Below are positions 9,134 to 17,778 of a stretch of DNA of 39,625 nucleotides, one piece after another. The stretch lies in NCBI GenBank assembly GCA_005800815.1, contig SYEK01000009.1, positions 1 to 39,625 of the forward strand. The letters run 5' to 3'. The position numbers were made by a program, and so were the translations under genes. The stretch's first letter is position 1. Each line of letters begins with the position of its first letter. The DNA is from Actinomycetota bacterium. GTDB taxonomy: Bacteria; Actinomycetota; Actinomycetes; Nanopelagicales; Nanopelagicaceae. Below the pieces are notes generated by a model that worked only from the letters and a program-made list of their open reading frames with translations, made no database searches and had not been told where the DNA came from.

Positions 9134-10429
9134 ATGCTTTCAGCCTTTGCGATGGCCTTTAGGACACCGGATCTGCGCAAGAAGATCTTCTTCACTCTCT
9201 CCATCATGGCCCTGTTTCGCTTCGGCTCGGTTGTGCCAACTCCTGGTGTCTCCTACGGAAACGTCCAGCAGTGTTTGGCGGGCCAGGAGACCGGTGGTCT
9301 CTTTGGTCTGATCAACCTCTTTAGCGGTGGAGCATTGATTCAACTATCAGTCTTTGCCCTGGGCATCATGCCTTACATCACCAGTTCGATCATCATCCAG
9401 TTGCTGACCGTGGTTATTCCTCGATTCGAGACTCTCAAAAAAGAGGGCCAGTCGGGCACGGCAAAGCTGACCCAATACACACGTTACTTGACGATTGGTC
9501 TTGCAGTCTTACAGTCCACGGGTCTGATCGCAGTTGCTCGCACACCTGGGCGATTAATCCCGGGTTGTGAACTAGCTATTGTCCCTGATACATCATTCTC
9601 ACGAATTATCACCATGATCTTTGTCATGACCGCTGGAACATCTGTGATCATGTGGCTAGGTGAGCTCATCACTGATCGTGGTGTCGGTAATGGTATGTCT
9701 ATCTTGATCTTCACATCGATCGCCGCAGGTTTTCCAAGCCAGTTATGGTCTATCAAACTTCAAAAGGGATGGTTCGCCTTCCTCTTCGTCATGGCAGTGG
9801 GCATCGTGGTCGTTGCAGCAGTGGTATTCGTTGAGCAGGCTCAGCGCCGTATCCCAGTGCAATATGCCAAGCGCATGGTCGGTCGCCAGGCATATGGTGG
9901 GACCAGCACATACATACCCATCAAAGTTAACCAGGCCGGTGTCATCCCTGTAATTTTCGCCTCATCACTGCTCTATATCCCCTCGTTGATCGTCAACTTC
10001 ACGAACTCTCAAGCTTCATGGGCCGTATGGATAAGTCGAAACTTTGTCAACGGAGATAATCTGATCTACGTAATCTCCTATGCCACACTTATCATCTTTT
10101 TCACCTACTTCTACGTCGCAATCACCTTCAATCCAGAGGAGGTTGCAGATAACATGAAGAAGTACGGTGGATTCATCCCAGGTATCCGTGCAGGCCGGCC
10201 AACTGCTGAGTATCTGCAGTATGTGCTCTCACGGATCACAGCACCTGGCTCGCTCTACCTAGCATTGGTCGCAGTCATTCCGATCGGTGCCCTGGTTATT
10301 TTCGGTGCAACCCAGAACTTCCCATTTGGTGGAACGGCCATCTTGATCGTCGTTGGTGTAGGCCTTGATACTGCCAAGCAGATTGAGTCACAGTTGCAGC
10401 AGCGTTCCTATGAGGGATTCCTGAAGTAA
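9134..10429 (+). CDS. secY: Preprotein translocase channel subunit SecY
   Basis: SecY is the membrane channel of the Sec translocon, working with SecE, SecG and the SecA motor. The 431 aa sequence has about ten hydrophobic segments. Recognisable motifs include the first helix region R-K-K-I-F-F-T-L, the plug region after F-G-S-V-V-P-T-P-G-V, and the cytoplasmic R-R-I-P-V-Q-Y-A-K-R loop. The segment F-N-P-E-E-V-A-D-N-M-K-K-Y-G-G-F-I-P-G-I-R-A-G-R-P-T precedes the last helices. The ribosome binding site is GAGGAGAAG. The stop shares one base with the adk ATG, so the two are coupled. Confidence 0.96.
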   Translation: MLSAFAMAFRTPDLRKKIFFTLSIMALFRFGSVVPTPGVSYGNVQQCLAGQETGGLFGLINLFSGGALIQLSVFALGIMPYITSSIIIQLLTVVIPRFETLKKEGQSGTAKLTQYTRYLTIGLAVLQSTGLIAVARTPGRLIPGCELAIVPDTSFSRIITMIFVMTAGTSVIMWLGELITDRGVGNGMSILIFTSIAAGFPSQLWSIKLQKGWFAFLFVMAVGIVVVAAVVFVEQAQRRIPVQYAKRMVGRQAYGGTSTYIPIKVNQAGVIPVIFASSLLYIPSLIVNFTNSQASWAVWISRNFVNGDNLIYVISYATLIIFFTYFYVAITFNPEEVADNMKKYGGFIPGIRAGRPTAEYLQYVLSRITAPGSLYLALVAVIPIGALVIFGATQNFPFGGTAILIVVGVGLDTAKQIESQLQQRSYEGFLK

Positions 10430-11058
10430 TGCGCCTTGTCCTGGTAGGACCACCAGGTGCTGGTAAGGGAACGCAGGCACAATTCCTAGCCGCTCACTAC
10501 TCGATTGCGCACATCGCGACAGGCGATATTTTCCGCACCAATTTGAAGGCAGGAACTCCCCTTGGTCTTAAGGCGAAAGCCTTTATGGATAGTGGAGAAC
10601 TCGTGCCAGATTCATTGACAAATGAGATGATCAAAGAGCGTCTTCTTGGGGCAGATCTAGAGAACGGTTTTCTTCTCGATGGCTTTCCTCGTAATGTCCT
10701 TCAAGCCCAAGTCTTGCGAGCCAATTTAGCGCAAAAAAAGAGCCCACTCACAGCCGTGCTTGAGCTCTCGATTGATAATGAGCAGATCATCTCTCGCTTA
10801 TCCAGCAGGCGCACATGTAAAGAGTGTGGCCTACCCACTCGCGCACAAGAAAAATGTCCTGCATGTGGGGCCGAGCTCTACCAACGTGAAGATGATCGCA
10901 TAGAGGTCATCACCCGCCGTCTTGAAGTCTATGAGGAGCAGACCTCTCCCATCATCTCTTTCTACCGAAGTGAGGGCCTACTCATCACCGTGAGTGCATT
11001 GGGAAGTGTCGAAGAGATCACCCGAAGAGCGATATCAGCACTGGGCCCTAATTCGTAG
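10429..11058 (+). CDS. adk: Adenylate kinase with zinc-type lid
   Basis: Adenylate kinase interconverts ATP + AMP and 2 ADP in the cytoplasm. The P-loop G-P-P-G-A-G-K-G-T is at residues 7-15, and the D-G-F-P-R-N motif follows the AMP-binding region. The lid carries C-K-E-C and C-P-A-C, two cysteine pairs that would bind zinc. Many actinobacterial adenylate kinases are short and lack this lid zinc site, so the zinc form is worth noting. The sequence between the cysteine pairs is shorter than in Bacillus-type lids. The product is 209 aa. It lies between secY and map, the classic order. Confidence 0.95.
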   Translation: MRLVLVGPPGAGKGTQAQFLAAHYSIAHIATGDIFRTNLKAGTPLGLKAKAFMDSGELVPDSLTNEMIKERLLGADLENGFLLDGFPRNVLQAQVLRANLAQKKSPLTAVLELSIDNEQIISRLSSRRTCKECGLPTRAQEKCPACGAELYQREDDRIEVITRRLEVYEEQTSPIISFYRSEGLLITVSALGSVEEITRRAISALGPNS

Positions 11059-11067
11059 GAGATATTG

Positions 11068-11880
11068 ATGCCGATTCAAATCAAAACTCTTGATCAGCTC
11101 AAGGTTATGCGTCGTGCAGGTTTAGTCGTAGCCCAAATGCACCAAGTGATCCGTGATGAGATCAAAGTCGGGATGAGAACCGATGCACTTGATGTGATTG
11201 CCGCTGCCGTGATCAAACGAGCTGGTGCAACATCAAATTTTCTGAATTACCATGGCTTTCCTGCAGTGATCTGTGTTTCTATCAACGATGAGATCGTTCA
11301 CGGCATTCCGGGATCACGGATAATCAATGATGGTGATCTGGTCTCTATCGACTGCGGTGCCATTATCGATGGCTGGCATGCAGATGCCGCCTTTTCAATC
11401 GGTGTCGGAACGGTGAGTGCCCAGGATCAAAGACTCATGGACATCTGTGAAGAGTCAATGTGGCGTGGAATCGCAGCGGGAAGCAATGGTGGAAAGATCA
11501 CCGATATCGGTCATGCAATCGAGCAGTACACGAACTCGCAGGGCACATTTGGAATCCTTCGTGAGTATGGTGGGCATGGCATAGGAACAGAGATGCACCA
11601 AGAGCCACACGTGCTCAACTTTGGCAAAGCCGGTCAAGGTCTAGAGATAACCCCTGGATTAGTTTTAGCCATTGAGCCTATGATCACAAGTGGCTCTGAG
11701 CGCACCAAAGTATTAAGTGATGATTGGACCGTGGTCTCAGTCGATGGCTCCCGCGGTGCCCACTTCGAACACTCCTATGCGATCTGCCCCGATGGCAAAG
11801 CCTTCGTCCTGACTGCCATTGATGGGGGTAGGGCACAACTTGGCCGTCATGGCGTGCAGATATCGGAGTTGCTTCGATAG
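11068..11880 (+). CDS. map: Methionine aminopeptidase, type I
   Basis: This enzyme removes the initiator methionine from nascent proteins. The pita-bread fold metal ligands are visible: Asp in S-I-D-C-G, Asp in W-H-A-D-A-A-F, His in G-H-G-I-G-T-E-M-H, Glu in A-I-E-P-M and Glu in A-H-F-E-H-S. The substrate-loop H-G-I-P-G is also present. ATG 11068 is used rather than the TTG at 11065 because AGGAGA at 11057-11062 is well spaced to it. The product is 270 aa with no N-terminal SH3-binding extension. In many relatives infA follows soon after; here a transport cassette intervenes. Confidence 0.95.
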   Translation: MPIQIKTLDQLKVMRRAGLVVAQMHQVIRDEIKVGMRTDALDVIAAAVIKRAGATSNFLNYHGFPAVICVSINDEIVHGIPGSRIINDGDLVSIDCGAIIDGWHADAAFSIGVGTVSAQDQRLMDICEESMWRGIAAGSNGGKITDIGHAIEQYTNSQGTFGILREYGGHGIGTEMHQEPHVLNFGKAGQGLEITPGLVLAIEPMITSGSERTKVLSDDWTVVSVDGSRGAHFEHSYAICPDGKAFVLTAIDGGRAQLGRHGVQISELLR

Positions 11881-11977
11881 TTACTGTTTTGTTATCCCTG
11901 TGACTTTCCACCACATGGAATAGTGAGTAGATTAGAGGTAGCCCTCATCCTCGGGGGATCAGATGATGGAGATACGA
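11881..11977 (+). promoter_or_regulatory. Upstream region of the tct-type cassette
   Basis: This 97-base gap should hold the promoter for the transporter genes. TAGATT at 11928-11933 fits the TANNNT -10 form. Only TTTCCA lies 17 bases upstream of it, a poor -35. An inverted repeat, TTCCA-N5-TGGAA (11906-11920), sits just upstream and could bind a regulator. No terminator-like hairpin follows map, so read-through from the secY-adk-map transcript is also possible. Confidence 0.3.
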
Positions 11978-13099
11978 ATGAAGATTTTCTTACGTGCAGG
12001 ACTCGCGCTCGCAGTTTCAGCTCTTCTAGTGGGCAGTGTCAGCATCTCGCATGCGGCAGTAAAGCCAGCCAATAAAGCACAGGTAGGCGATGACTGTACC
12101 GCTGCATCTATCGGCAAAACCGCTGCGGGCCGGGGTGTAGATGGCACGGATTTGACCTGCATGGTTGTAGCCACAGGCTCTTTCAAGGGAATGAACAAGT
12201 GGTGGTATAAAGATGTTAAGCCACTCAATAAGATTGACTGGACCGTTCCTGCTAACCCAGGTGGATACTCGCTAACCAGTGGTGCCATCAGTGACACTCT
12301 CAAGGCCGAAGGCCTTCTTACTGAGTACACATCCACATTCAAGCCAGGTGCTGGTGGTTCAGTGGGCTTGGCCGCCTTCCAAGAGATCAAGGGTAAGCCA
12401 GATGCAGCCTTAATTGTCGGGATTGCATTGACTGGCGGAATGTATTCAAACAAGTCTCCACTTAACCTTCTCACATCGACCCCAATAGCCAAGGTTTTGC
12501 GCGAGTACGATGCGATCGTTGTTCCGGCATCATCTAAGTACCGCACACTCAATCAGTTGATGGATGATCTCAAGGCAAAGCCAAATAGTGTGGCCATTGC
12601 CGGCGGTAGCAAAGGTGGAATCGATCACCAAGTGATTGGTCTTTTGGCCCAGAAGGCGGGCATAGATCCAACCAAGTTGAACTATGTGGTCTTCTCAGGT
12701 GGTCCAGAGGTTATTACCTCGGTTCTTAGCAACTCAACTCAAGTTGGTATCTCAGGATCATCGGAATTTGCCGCCTTTGTCGCATCAGGAAAGCTACGCG
12801 TTCTAGGTGTCTCATCGGCAAAGACTCTCAAGGGATTCAAAGGTAAGACCTTTACCTCCCAGGGATATGACCTTGTCTATGGCAACTGGCGTGGAATCAT
12901 GGCACCTGCCGATATTTCAGCGGCAGATCGTTTGAACTTCGTTAAGATCATTGACATCATGCATGTATCTCCCTCATGGCAGGCACAGCTTGTCAAGAAC
13001 AACTGGGATAACGAGTTCGCTGCAGGCAATGCCTTCAAGGCATTTCTTGAGAAGCACATCCCAGAGATCAATGCAGTAATGAAGGGCCTTGGCATCTAA
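11978..13099 (+). CDS. Tripartite tricarboxylate transporter (TctC/Bug-type) substrate-binding protein
   Basis: This is an exported solute-binding protein of the TctC/Bug family, which delivers carboxylates or related small molecules to a TctA/TctB membrane pair. Residues 1-26 form a signal peptide ending S-H-A. The family core starts near residue 88 and includes F-K-P-G-A-G-G-S, the G-G-S-K-G-G-I-D-H loop and L-R-V-L-G-V-S-S. Between signal and core is an unusual stretch (about residues 36-76) with two cysteines (C40, C61) and a W-W pair. ATG 11978 has GGAGAT well placed; ATG 11963 or 11966 would add a few residues. There is no lipobox cysteine. The cargo cannot be read from sequence. Confidence 0.85.
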   Translation: MKIFLRAGLALAVSALLVGSVSISHAAVKPANKAQVGDDCTAASIGKTAAGRGVDGTDLTCMVVATGSFKGMNKWWYKDVKPLNKIDWTVPANPGGYSLTSGAISDTLKAEGLLTEYTSTFKPGAGGSVGLAAFQEIKGKPDAALIVGIALTGGMYSNKSPLNLLTSTPIAKVLREYDAIVVPASSKYRTLNQLMDDLKAKPNSVAIAGGSKGGIDHQVIGLLAQKAGIDPTKLNYVVFSGGPEVITSVLSNSTQVGISGSSEFAAFVASGKLRVLGVSSAKTLKGFKGKTFTSQGYDLVYGNWRGIMAPADISAADRLNFVKIIDIMHVSPSWQAQLVKNNWDNEFAAGNAFKAFLEKHIPEINAVMKGLGI

Positions 13100-13613
13100 G
13101 TTGATCTTTCAAAAGATCTCAAAGCAAGTAAAGGGAGAGCTCGCATTTGCGGGCTCTCTCTTCTTGCTTGGGGTTTTCGTTGCATGGGATACCTCCAAGA
13201 TGGATATTCCCCAGGATAATTCAATAATCAGCCCACAGACATTTCCTTATATGGTCTCGGCATTTGTTTCATTGGTTGGCTTTGCCTTGATTATTCATAT
13301 TTTGCGTGGAAATCATGGAACTCCTGAAGGTAATTCTCCTACAGATCCAATAGAACCTTTGAACTTTAAAACAATGTTGATTGTCTCAACGGCCATAGTC
13401 CTGCACGTCATCTTGCTTGAGATCGCTGGATACATCGTGGCAGCGATTGTCTGCTTTTGGGGTATTGCCTATGGCTTTGGCTCTCGCAAGCCCATTAAAG
13501 ACTTAGGTATCAGCGTAGTTTTTGCATTGATTGTCTACTTTGCCTTCACTCAAGGCTTAAATGTCAATCTGCCTTCAGGCCTCTTGAGAGGGATTTTTGG
13601 TAATGGCAAATAA
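13089..13613 (+). CDS. Tripartite tricarboxylate transporter small membrane subunit (TctB-type)
   Basis: TctB is the small integral membrane partner of TctA. This 174 aa protein has about four to five hydrophobic segments: roughly residues 17-33, 52-70, 96-115, 116-135 and 140-158. It ends with G-L-N-V-N-L-P-S-G, close to the L-P-x-G ending typical of the family. The frame begins at a TTG at 13089 overlapping tctC by 11 bases. A second TTG at 13101 is just after the tctC stop, and neither has a convincing ribosome binding site, so the start is uncertain. It overlaps the tctA start by 11 bases. Confidence 0.75.
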   Translation: MASKLIFQKISKQVKGELAFAGSLFLLGVFVAWDTSKMDIPQDNSIISPQTFPYMVSAFVSLVGFALIIHILRGNHGTPEGNSPTDPIEPLNFKTMLIVSTAIVLHVILLEIAGYIVAAIVCFWGIAYGFGSRKPIKDLGISVVFALIVYFAFTQGLNVNLPSGLLRGIFGNGK

Positions 13614-15102
13614 CCTTTCAATGTTGTTGGATGGTTTTCAGACCGCCTTTACCCCCACAAATCTGATGTTCGGCTTACTTGGTACATTTCTTGGAACCCT
13701 GGTGGGAGTCTTGCCTGGAATCGGACCAGCACTTGCGATTGGACTCTTGCTACCCATTACCTTGACAGTAAATCCAACATCGGCATTGATCATGTTCGCC
13801 GCCGTCTTCTATGGTGCGATGTACGGGGGATCAACGACCTCCATCTTGCTCAATACACCAGGTGAGAGCGGCTCTGTCATCACGGCCCTTGAAGGCAACA
13901 AGATGGCAAAAGCCGGACGTGCAGGAGCCGCCCTTGCAACGGCGGCTATCGGCTCATTTGTTGCAGGCACGATCGCCACCCTATTACTTGCCTTTGGTGC
14001 ACCAGCCATGGCTGAGCTTGCACTGACAATTCAACCCGCGGGCTATCTGGCATTGATCATTCTCGCCTTTGCAACCGTCGGGACTCTGCTTGGAACATCT
14101 CGGATTCGAGGTCTGGTTGCATTATCTGTGGGTCTAGTTCTTGGACTCATCGGGGCAGATCTACAGTCAGGTGCGCTACGTCTGACATTTGGAAGCCTCA
14201 ATGCAATCGATGGGATCGAGACGGTCACTGTAATCGTGGCGATCTTTGCACTGGGTGAGGTCCTCTACCTTGCTAGCCGCCACACATTAGTTGCCAGCCA
14301 AGTTTTGGCAATAAATGGAAGAGCCTGGATGAGTTGGGCCGATTTTCACAGATCCTGGAGGCCATGGCTGCGTGGAACGGCGATTGGTTTTCCACTGGGA
14401 GTAATTCCTGCAGGCGGCTCGGAAGTTCCAACTTTTTTATCTTACGGTGTTGAAAAGGCGCTTTCAAAGAATAAGAATGAGTTCGGCAAGGGGGCGATAG
14501 AGGGAGTGGCAGGACCTGAGGCTGCAAATAATGCCAATGCTGCAGGTGTACTTGTCCCGATGCTGGCCTTAGGTCTGCCAACATCGGCAACTGCCGCCGT
14601 TGTCTTGGTTGCCTTCCAATCCTTTAATATCCAGCCGGGTCCCATGTTGTTTCAAACTAACCCCGAGATAGTCTGGGGCTTGATAGCCTCATTATTTATC
14701 GGTAACTTCTTGTTGTTGGTGCTCAATCTGCCGTTGATTCGCTTCTGGGTGCTCCTGCTTAAAATTCCAAGTCACTATCTCTATGCCGGTATCACTACCT
14801 TCGCCTTATTAGGTGCTTATGCCCTCAATAACTCCACCTTTGATCTCAAGGTGGCACTTGCCATCGGACTTCTTGGATTCCTCTTTCGCCGCTTCGGTGT
14901 ACCAATCACCCCCCTTATTATCGGAGTGATACTTGGGCCTTTGGCCGAACTCTATTTCAAACGGGCACTACAGATTAGCCAGGGTGATTGGCACATCCTG
15001 ATTGCAGGTGGCTTTCCAAAGTTTATTTATGCCATTCTCATCATGGTGATCATGGCTCCTTTCATCTGGAAATTCATGAAAAAGTTTGTAGTTAAGAAAT
15101 AA
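13603..15102 (+). CDS. Tripartite tricarboxylate transporter large membrane subunit (TctA-type)
   Basis: TctA is the 12-helix channel subunit of the tripartite tricarboxylate transporter, driven by ion gradients. The family duplication is visible as two related motifs. The first is [13 protein letters not shown] near residues 32-44. The second is [18 protein letters not shown] in the middle, followed by the conserved P-E-A-A-N-N-A segment. The second motif has A-G-G-S where many members have G-A-G-A. ATG 13603, with GAGAGGGA upstream, gives 499 aa; a TTG at 13597 is possible. It overlaps tctB and is four bases from the MFS gene. Confidence 0.9.
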   Translation: MANNLSMLLDGFQTAFTPTNLMFGLLGTFLGTLVGVLPGIGPALAIGLLLPITLTVNPTSALIMFAAVFYGAMYGGSTTSILLNTPGESGSVITALEGNKMAKAGRAGAALATAAIGSFVAGTIATLLLAFGAPAMAELALTIQPAGYLALIILAFATVGTLLGTSRIRGLVALSVGLVLGLIGADLQSGALRLTFGSLNAIDGIETVTVIVAIFALGEVLYLASRHTLVASQVLAINGRAWMSWADFHRSWRPWLRGTAIGFPLGVIPAGGSEVPTFLSYGVEKALSKNKNEFGKGAIEGVAGPEAANNANAAGVLVPMLALGLPTSATAAVVLVAFQSFNIQPGPMLFQTNPEIVWGLIASLFIGNFLLLVLNLPLIRFWVLLLKIPSHYLYAGITTFALLGAYALNNSTFDLKVALAIGLLGFLFRRFGVPITPLIIGVILGPLAELYFKRALQISQGDWHILIAGGFPKFIYAILIMVIMAPFIWKFMKKFVVKK

Positions 15103-15105
15103 GAT

Positions 15106-16272
15106 ATGTCATCGGAAAGACTCTTACCGTGGGCTAAGCCACTACTACTGTGCTCAACATTAACGCAGGCAACGATTTATGTCTTACGTCCCATGATCAC
15201 CTATCGCGCCCTGGAACTAGATGCAAATGCAGCCCAGGTCGGTCTAGTTGCTGCGATTTATGCTCTCTTTCCAGTCCTATTTGCTCTGCAATTTGGCCGT
15301 CTTGTCGGTCGATTGGGTGAGGCAAAGTTTCTTATCGCCGGAACGCTCTTGATGGTGATCACCTCAATCTTTCTTGTATTTGCCAACTCCCTTGTCCTTC
15401 TTGCATGTGCTACGGCCTTATCTGGCATCGCACATTTAGCCTGCATGATCGGTGGGCAGACGATGGTCGCCCTGCGCACACCTCGCGAGAATTATGATCG
15501 CTACTTTGGCTACTACACATTTAGCGCATCGGTTGGCCATTTGATTGGTCCCCTTCTTGCAGCCTTGGTTGCCGGCTCTGATGGCGTCCTGCCCAAATCA
15601 ACCTCTCGCGCCTTTATGGTGGGTGCGCTCCTATCTATCGCAGCCCTCATTCCAGTCATTGGTTGGCGTAGGCAGAGAGCATCGGTTGTAGTGGGCACAA
15701 AGGAAGAGGGAACATATTTGATGGCGATGAGGGTGGTAAAAAAACCTGGGATCTTAGCTGCGATATACATCTCACTTGCGATCTCTGCGACAGCTGACGT
15801 ACTCGTTGTCTTTTTGCCACTGTATGGAAGTGAGAACAACTTCTCACCCTATGCAGTCGGATTTATCCTGGCGCTTCGAGCCGGAACCACGATGCTCTCG
15901 CGCTTATTTCTCGGGCGCCTCAGTGAGCGCTTTACCACCTACCAATTACTACTCTGGAGCACATTGATCTCAGTTCTTGCATGCACGGCTATGGCATTGA
16001 CTAAGACACCACTCTCACTGGCCGCAGTCGTCTTTGTGGCAGGCTTTTCACTCGGAATCGGGCAGCCATTGACGATGTCACTGGTCTCACAAAAAACACA
16101 GGCCGATGAGAGAGCAATCGCGGTATCGGCACGCTTGATGGGCAATCGTTTAGGTCAGTTCCTGGTGCCGGCTGCAGCTGGAGTAATCGCTGCAGCATCT
16201 GGCGCAGGGGCAGTATTCATAGGACTTGCGATCCTGCTGGGTAGCTCCATATTTAGCGTCAAGAGGGATTAA
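15106..16272 (+). CDS. Major facilitator superfamily transporter, substrate unknown
   Basis: This is a 388 aa protein with about twelve hydrophobic segments and a central hydrophilic loop (around residues 183-205). A motif-A-like G-R-L-V-G-R-L-G-E-A-K lies between the second and third segments. A second copy, G-R-L-S-E-R-F, follows the eighth, consistent with the two six-helix halves of MFS permeases. It starts three bases after tctA and has only a weak purine-rich stretch as ribosome binding site. It probably belongs to the same transcript. Drug export, metabolite export and uptake cannot be told apart from sequence. Confidence 0.8.
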   Translation: MSSERLLPWAKPLLLCSTLTQATIYVLRPMITYRALELDANAAQVGLVAAIYALFPVLFALQFGRLVGRLGEAKFLIAGTLLMVITSIFLVFANSLVLLACATALSGIAHLACMIGGQTMVALRTPRENYDRYFGYYTFSASVGHLIGPLLAALVAGSDGVLPKSTSRAFMVGALLSIAALIPVIGWRRQRASVVVGTKEEGTYLMAMRVVKKPGILAAIYISLAISATADVLVVFLPLYGSENNFSPYAVGFILALRAGTTMLSRLFLGRLSERFTTYQLLLWSTLISVLACTAMALTKTPLSLAAVVFVAGFSLGIGQPLTMSLVSQKTQADERAIAVSARLMGNRLGQFLVPAAAGVIAAASGAGAVFIGLAILLGSSIFSVKRD

Positions 16273-16307
16273 AGTCGGAGGGAGTATTTCAAATCCCAAC
16301 GATTACC

Positions 16308-16338
16308 TTGACGGATTGCAATCGAGCGTGCCTAACCT
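16308..16338 (+). promoter_or_regulatory. Candidate promoter for infA-rpmJ operon
   Basis: TTGACG (16308-16313) and TAACCT (16333-16338) are separated by 19 bases. The hexamers fit the actinobacterial vegetative pattern (TTGAC and TANNNT), but the spacer is one to two bases longer than ideal. It would start transcription near 16345, giving an untranslated leader of roughly 115 bases before infA. Confidence 0.45.
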
Positions 16339-16461
16339 TGGCCCAGTTTGTGGCCTGAGTTACACCGCTGTAGTTCATCTGGGCCGATTTCCCTTATCCC
16401 ACCCCGGCCTCTAAACTTGGCCTTCGCTTGTTTCAGACTAAAACGGAGATGTGGGTAGATA
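16339..16461 (+). promoter_or_regulatory. Leader of infA with long-range inverted repeat (putative)
   Basis: GGCCCAG (16340-16346) pairs perfectly with CTGGGCC (16379-16385), enclosing 32 bases. The segment ends with GGAGATG and a GTGGGTAG stretch before the infA TTG. The leader is long for this compact genome. Regulation of infA by an RNA structure is inference; no known RNA family is recognised. Confidence 0.3.
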
Positions 16462-16683
16462 TTGGCTGGCAAAGATGGCGCCATCGAGATGGAGGGCACC
16501 GTTTCTGAGGCTTTACCCAACGCGATGTTTCGTGTGGAGCTAACAAATGGACACAAGGTCCTCGCTCATATCAGTGGGAAGATGCGAAAGAACTACATCC
16601 GCATCCTGACCGCTGACCGTGTGATCGTGGAGATGAGTCCGTATGACCTGACAAAGGGTCGAATTATTTATCGTTACAAGTAA
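16462..16683 (+). CDS. infA: Translation initiation factor IF-1, TTG start
   Basis: IF-1 blocks the ribosomal A site during initiation. The 73 aa sequence is a single OB-fold with [20 protein letters not shown] near the start and the C-terminal [12 protein letters not shown]. The start is a TTG that gives the usual A-G-K-D-G opening; there is no ATG or GTG at the family position. Possible ribosome binding sites are GGAGATG (16445-16451) or GGGTAG (16453-16458). It heads the second ribosomal block, with rpmJ 17 bases downstream. Confidence 0.94.
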   Translation: MAGKDGAIEMEGTVSEALPNAMFRVELTNGHKVLAHISGKMRKNYIRILTADRVIVEMSPYDLTKGRIIYRYK

Positions 16684-16700
16684 GGAGGAAGTACAAAGTC

Positions 16701-16814
16701 ATGAAGGTCAATCCAAGCGTCAAGAAGATTTGCGATAAGTGCAAAGTCATCCGCCGCAAGGGTCGCGTCATGGTCATTTGTACAAACCTTCGTCACAAGC
16801 AACGTCAAGGTTAA
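16701..16814 (+). CDS. rpmJ: 50S ribosomal protein L36, zinc type
   Basis: This 37-codon gene has the zinc-ligand set of L36: C11, C14, C27 and H32, within C-D-K-C and V-I-C-T-N-L-R-H. It ends R-Q-G, as the family does. A strong AAGGAGGAA ribosome binding site lies at 16682-16690. L36 stabilises the 50S subunit near the L16 and L6 region. It is the cysteine-containing form, not the zinc-independent paralogue. A 151-base gap follows before rpsM. Confidence 0.95.
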   Translation: MKVNPSVKKICDKCKVIRRKGRVMVICTNLRHKQRQG

Positions 16815-16965
16815 CAGGGTTAAATAGCAGCAGTATTCAAGAGCCGAATGGTGATTGAAGTAGTAACAAGCTCGTTGTATGACTTCTAGGAGACTAGAAG
16901 ACCTTTGGACTGGAAGGCCAGAGAACAGTGCAGCGGAGGACCTCCAGATACAGATAGGTAGATAC
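16815..16965 (+). promoter_or_regulatory. Structured leader before rpsM (putative r-protein autoregulatory site)
   Basis: The gap has three stem-loops in a row. CTTCTAG (16883-16889) pairs with CTAGAAG (16894-16900) around a GAGA tetraloop of the GNRA type. CCTT (16902-16905) pairs with AAGG (16914-16917) around eight bases. GGAG (16935-16938) pairs with CTCC (16942-16945) around GAC. The rpsM ribosome binding site (AGGTAG, about 16956-16961) follows. In E. coli, S4 represses this operon by binding an rpsM leader pseudoknot; rpsD is three genes downstream here. A weak promoter-like pair, TTGAAG-N17-TATGAC (16855-16883), is also present and, if real, would exclude the first hairpin. Confidence 0.4.
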
Positions 16966-17343
16966 ATGGCACGTCTTGTCGGTGTCGATCTTCCACGCGA
17001 AAAACGTGTTGAAGTCGCACTCACCTACATCTTTGGAATGGGACTTACCCGTTCCCAAAAAACATTGGCTGAAACTGGCATTAGCCCAGATACTCGGGTC
17101 AAAGATCTACAAGAGCCTGAGCTAGCAAAGCTTCGCGAATATATCGAGGCGAACTTTAAGATTGAGGGCGATCTTCGCCGTGAAATCTCTGGCGACATCC
17201 GTCGCAAAGTTGAAATCCAGAGCTACCAGGGCATTCGTCACCGCAAGGGACTTCCCGTTCGTGGTCAGCGCACTCACACAAATGCCCGCACACGAAAAGG
17301 TCCGCGTAAGGCTATTGCAGGTAAGAAAATGGTGACTAAGTAA
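16966..17343 (+). CDS. rpsM: 30S ribosomal protein S13
   Basis: S13 (uS13) lies in the 30S head and contacts P-site tRNA and L5. The sequence opens [16 protein letters not shown] and contains [27 protein letters not shown]. The frame is open for 29 codons upstream, but those are non-homologous and lie in the structured leader; ATG 16966 gives 125 aa. The stop shares one base with the rpsK start. Confidence 0.95.
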   Translation: MARLVGVDLPREKRVEVALTYIFGMGLTRSQKTLAETGISPDTRVKDLQEPELAKLREYIEANFKIEGDLRREISGDIRRKVEIQSYQGIRHRKGLPVRGQRTHTNARTRKGPRKAIAGKKMVTK

Positions 17344-17762
17344 TGGCTACTCCTAAGGCAAAGACTGCCCCAGCAGTCAAGGGCAAGATCAAGGCTCGCA
17401 AGAAAGAGAAGAAGAATATTGCGGTGGGTAAGGCTTTCATCAAGAGCACTTTCAACAACACCATCATCTCTATCACCGATCCATCCGGTGCTGTCATCTC
17501 CTGGTCATCATCTGGCCAGGTAGGTTTCAAAGGCTCGCGTAAGTCGACTCCCTTTGCAGCACAGTTAGCGGCCGAGGCCGCCGCTCGCCGCGCACAGGAG
17601 CATGGCCTCAAGAAGGTAGATGTCTTCGTCAAGGGCCCAGGCTCTGGACGCGAAACTGCGATCCGTTCACTGCAAGCTGCTGGTTTGGAAGTCGGTGCCA
17701 TCTCTGATGTGACCCCTGCTCCACACAACGGCTGCCGTCCATGCAAGCCTCGTCGAGTTTAG
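17343..17762 (+). CDS. rpsK: 30S ribosomal protein S11
   Basis: S11 (uS11) is in the platform of the 30S subunit near the anti-Shine-Dalgarno region. The motifs are [34 protein letters not shown] and [12 protein letters not shown]. The product is 139 aa with a lysine-rich N-terminal lead of about 20 residues. It is followed after 16 bases by rpsD. Confidence 0.95.
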   Translation: MATPKAKTAPAVKGKIKARKKEKKNIAVGKAFIKSTFNNTIISITDPSGAVISWSSSGQVGFKGSRKSTPFAAQLAAEAAARRAQEHGLKKVDVFVKGPGSGRETAIRSLQAAGLEVGAISDVTPAPHNGCRPCKPRRV

Positions 17763-17778
17763 GAAAGGCTGAGAGAAT

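Noticed and set aside
11959-12552. 197-codon minus-strand open frame opposite the TctC-type gene
   Set aside because: It lies wholly opposite a gene with a signal peptide and clear family motifs, shows no recognisable motif, and has no plausible promoter or ribosome binding site. It is a shadow frame.
11881-16461. Mobile element around the Tct-MFS cassette
   Set aside because: No transposase, integrase, tRNA gene, or terminal repeats were found at either edge. The cassette looks inserted relative to common gene order, but not by a visible mobile element.
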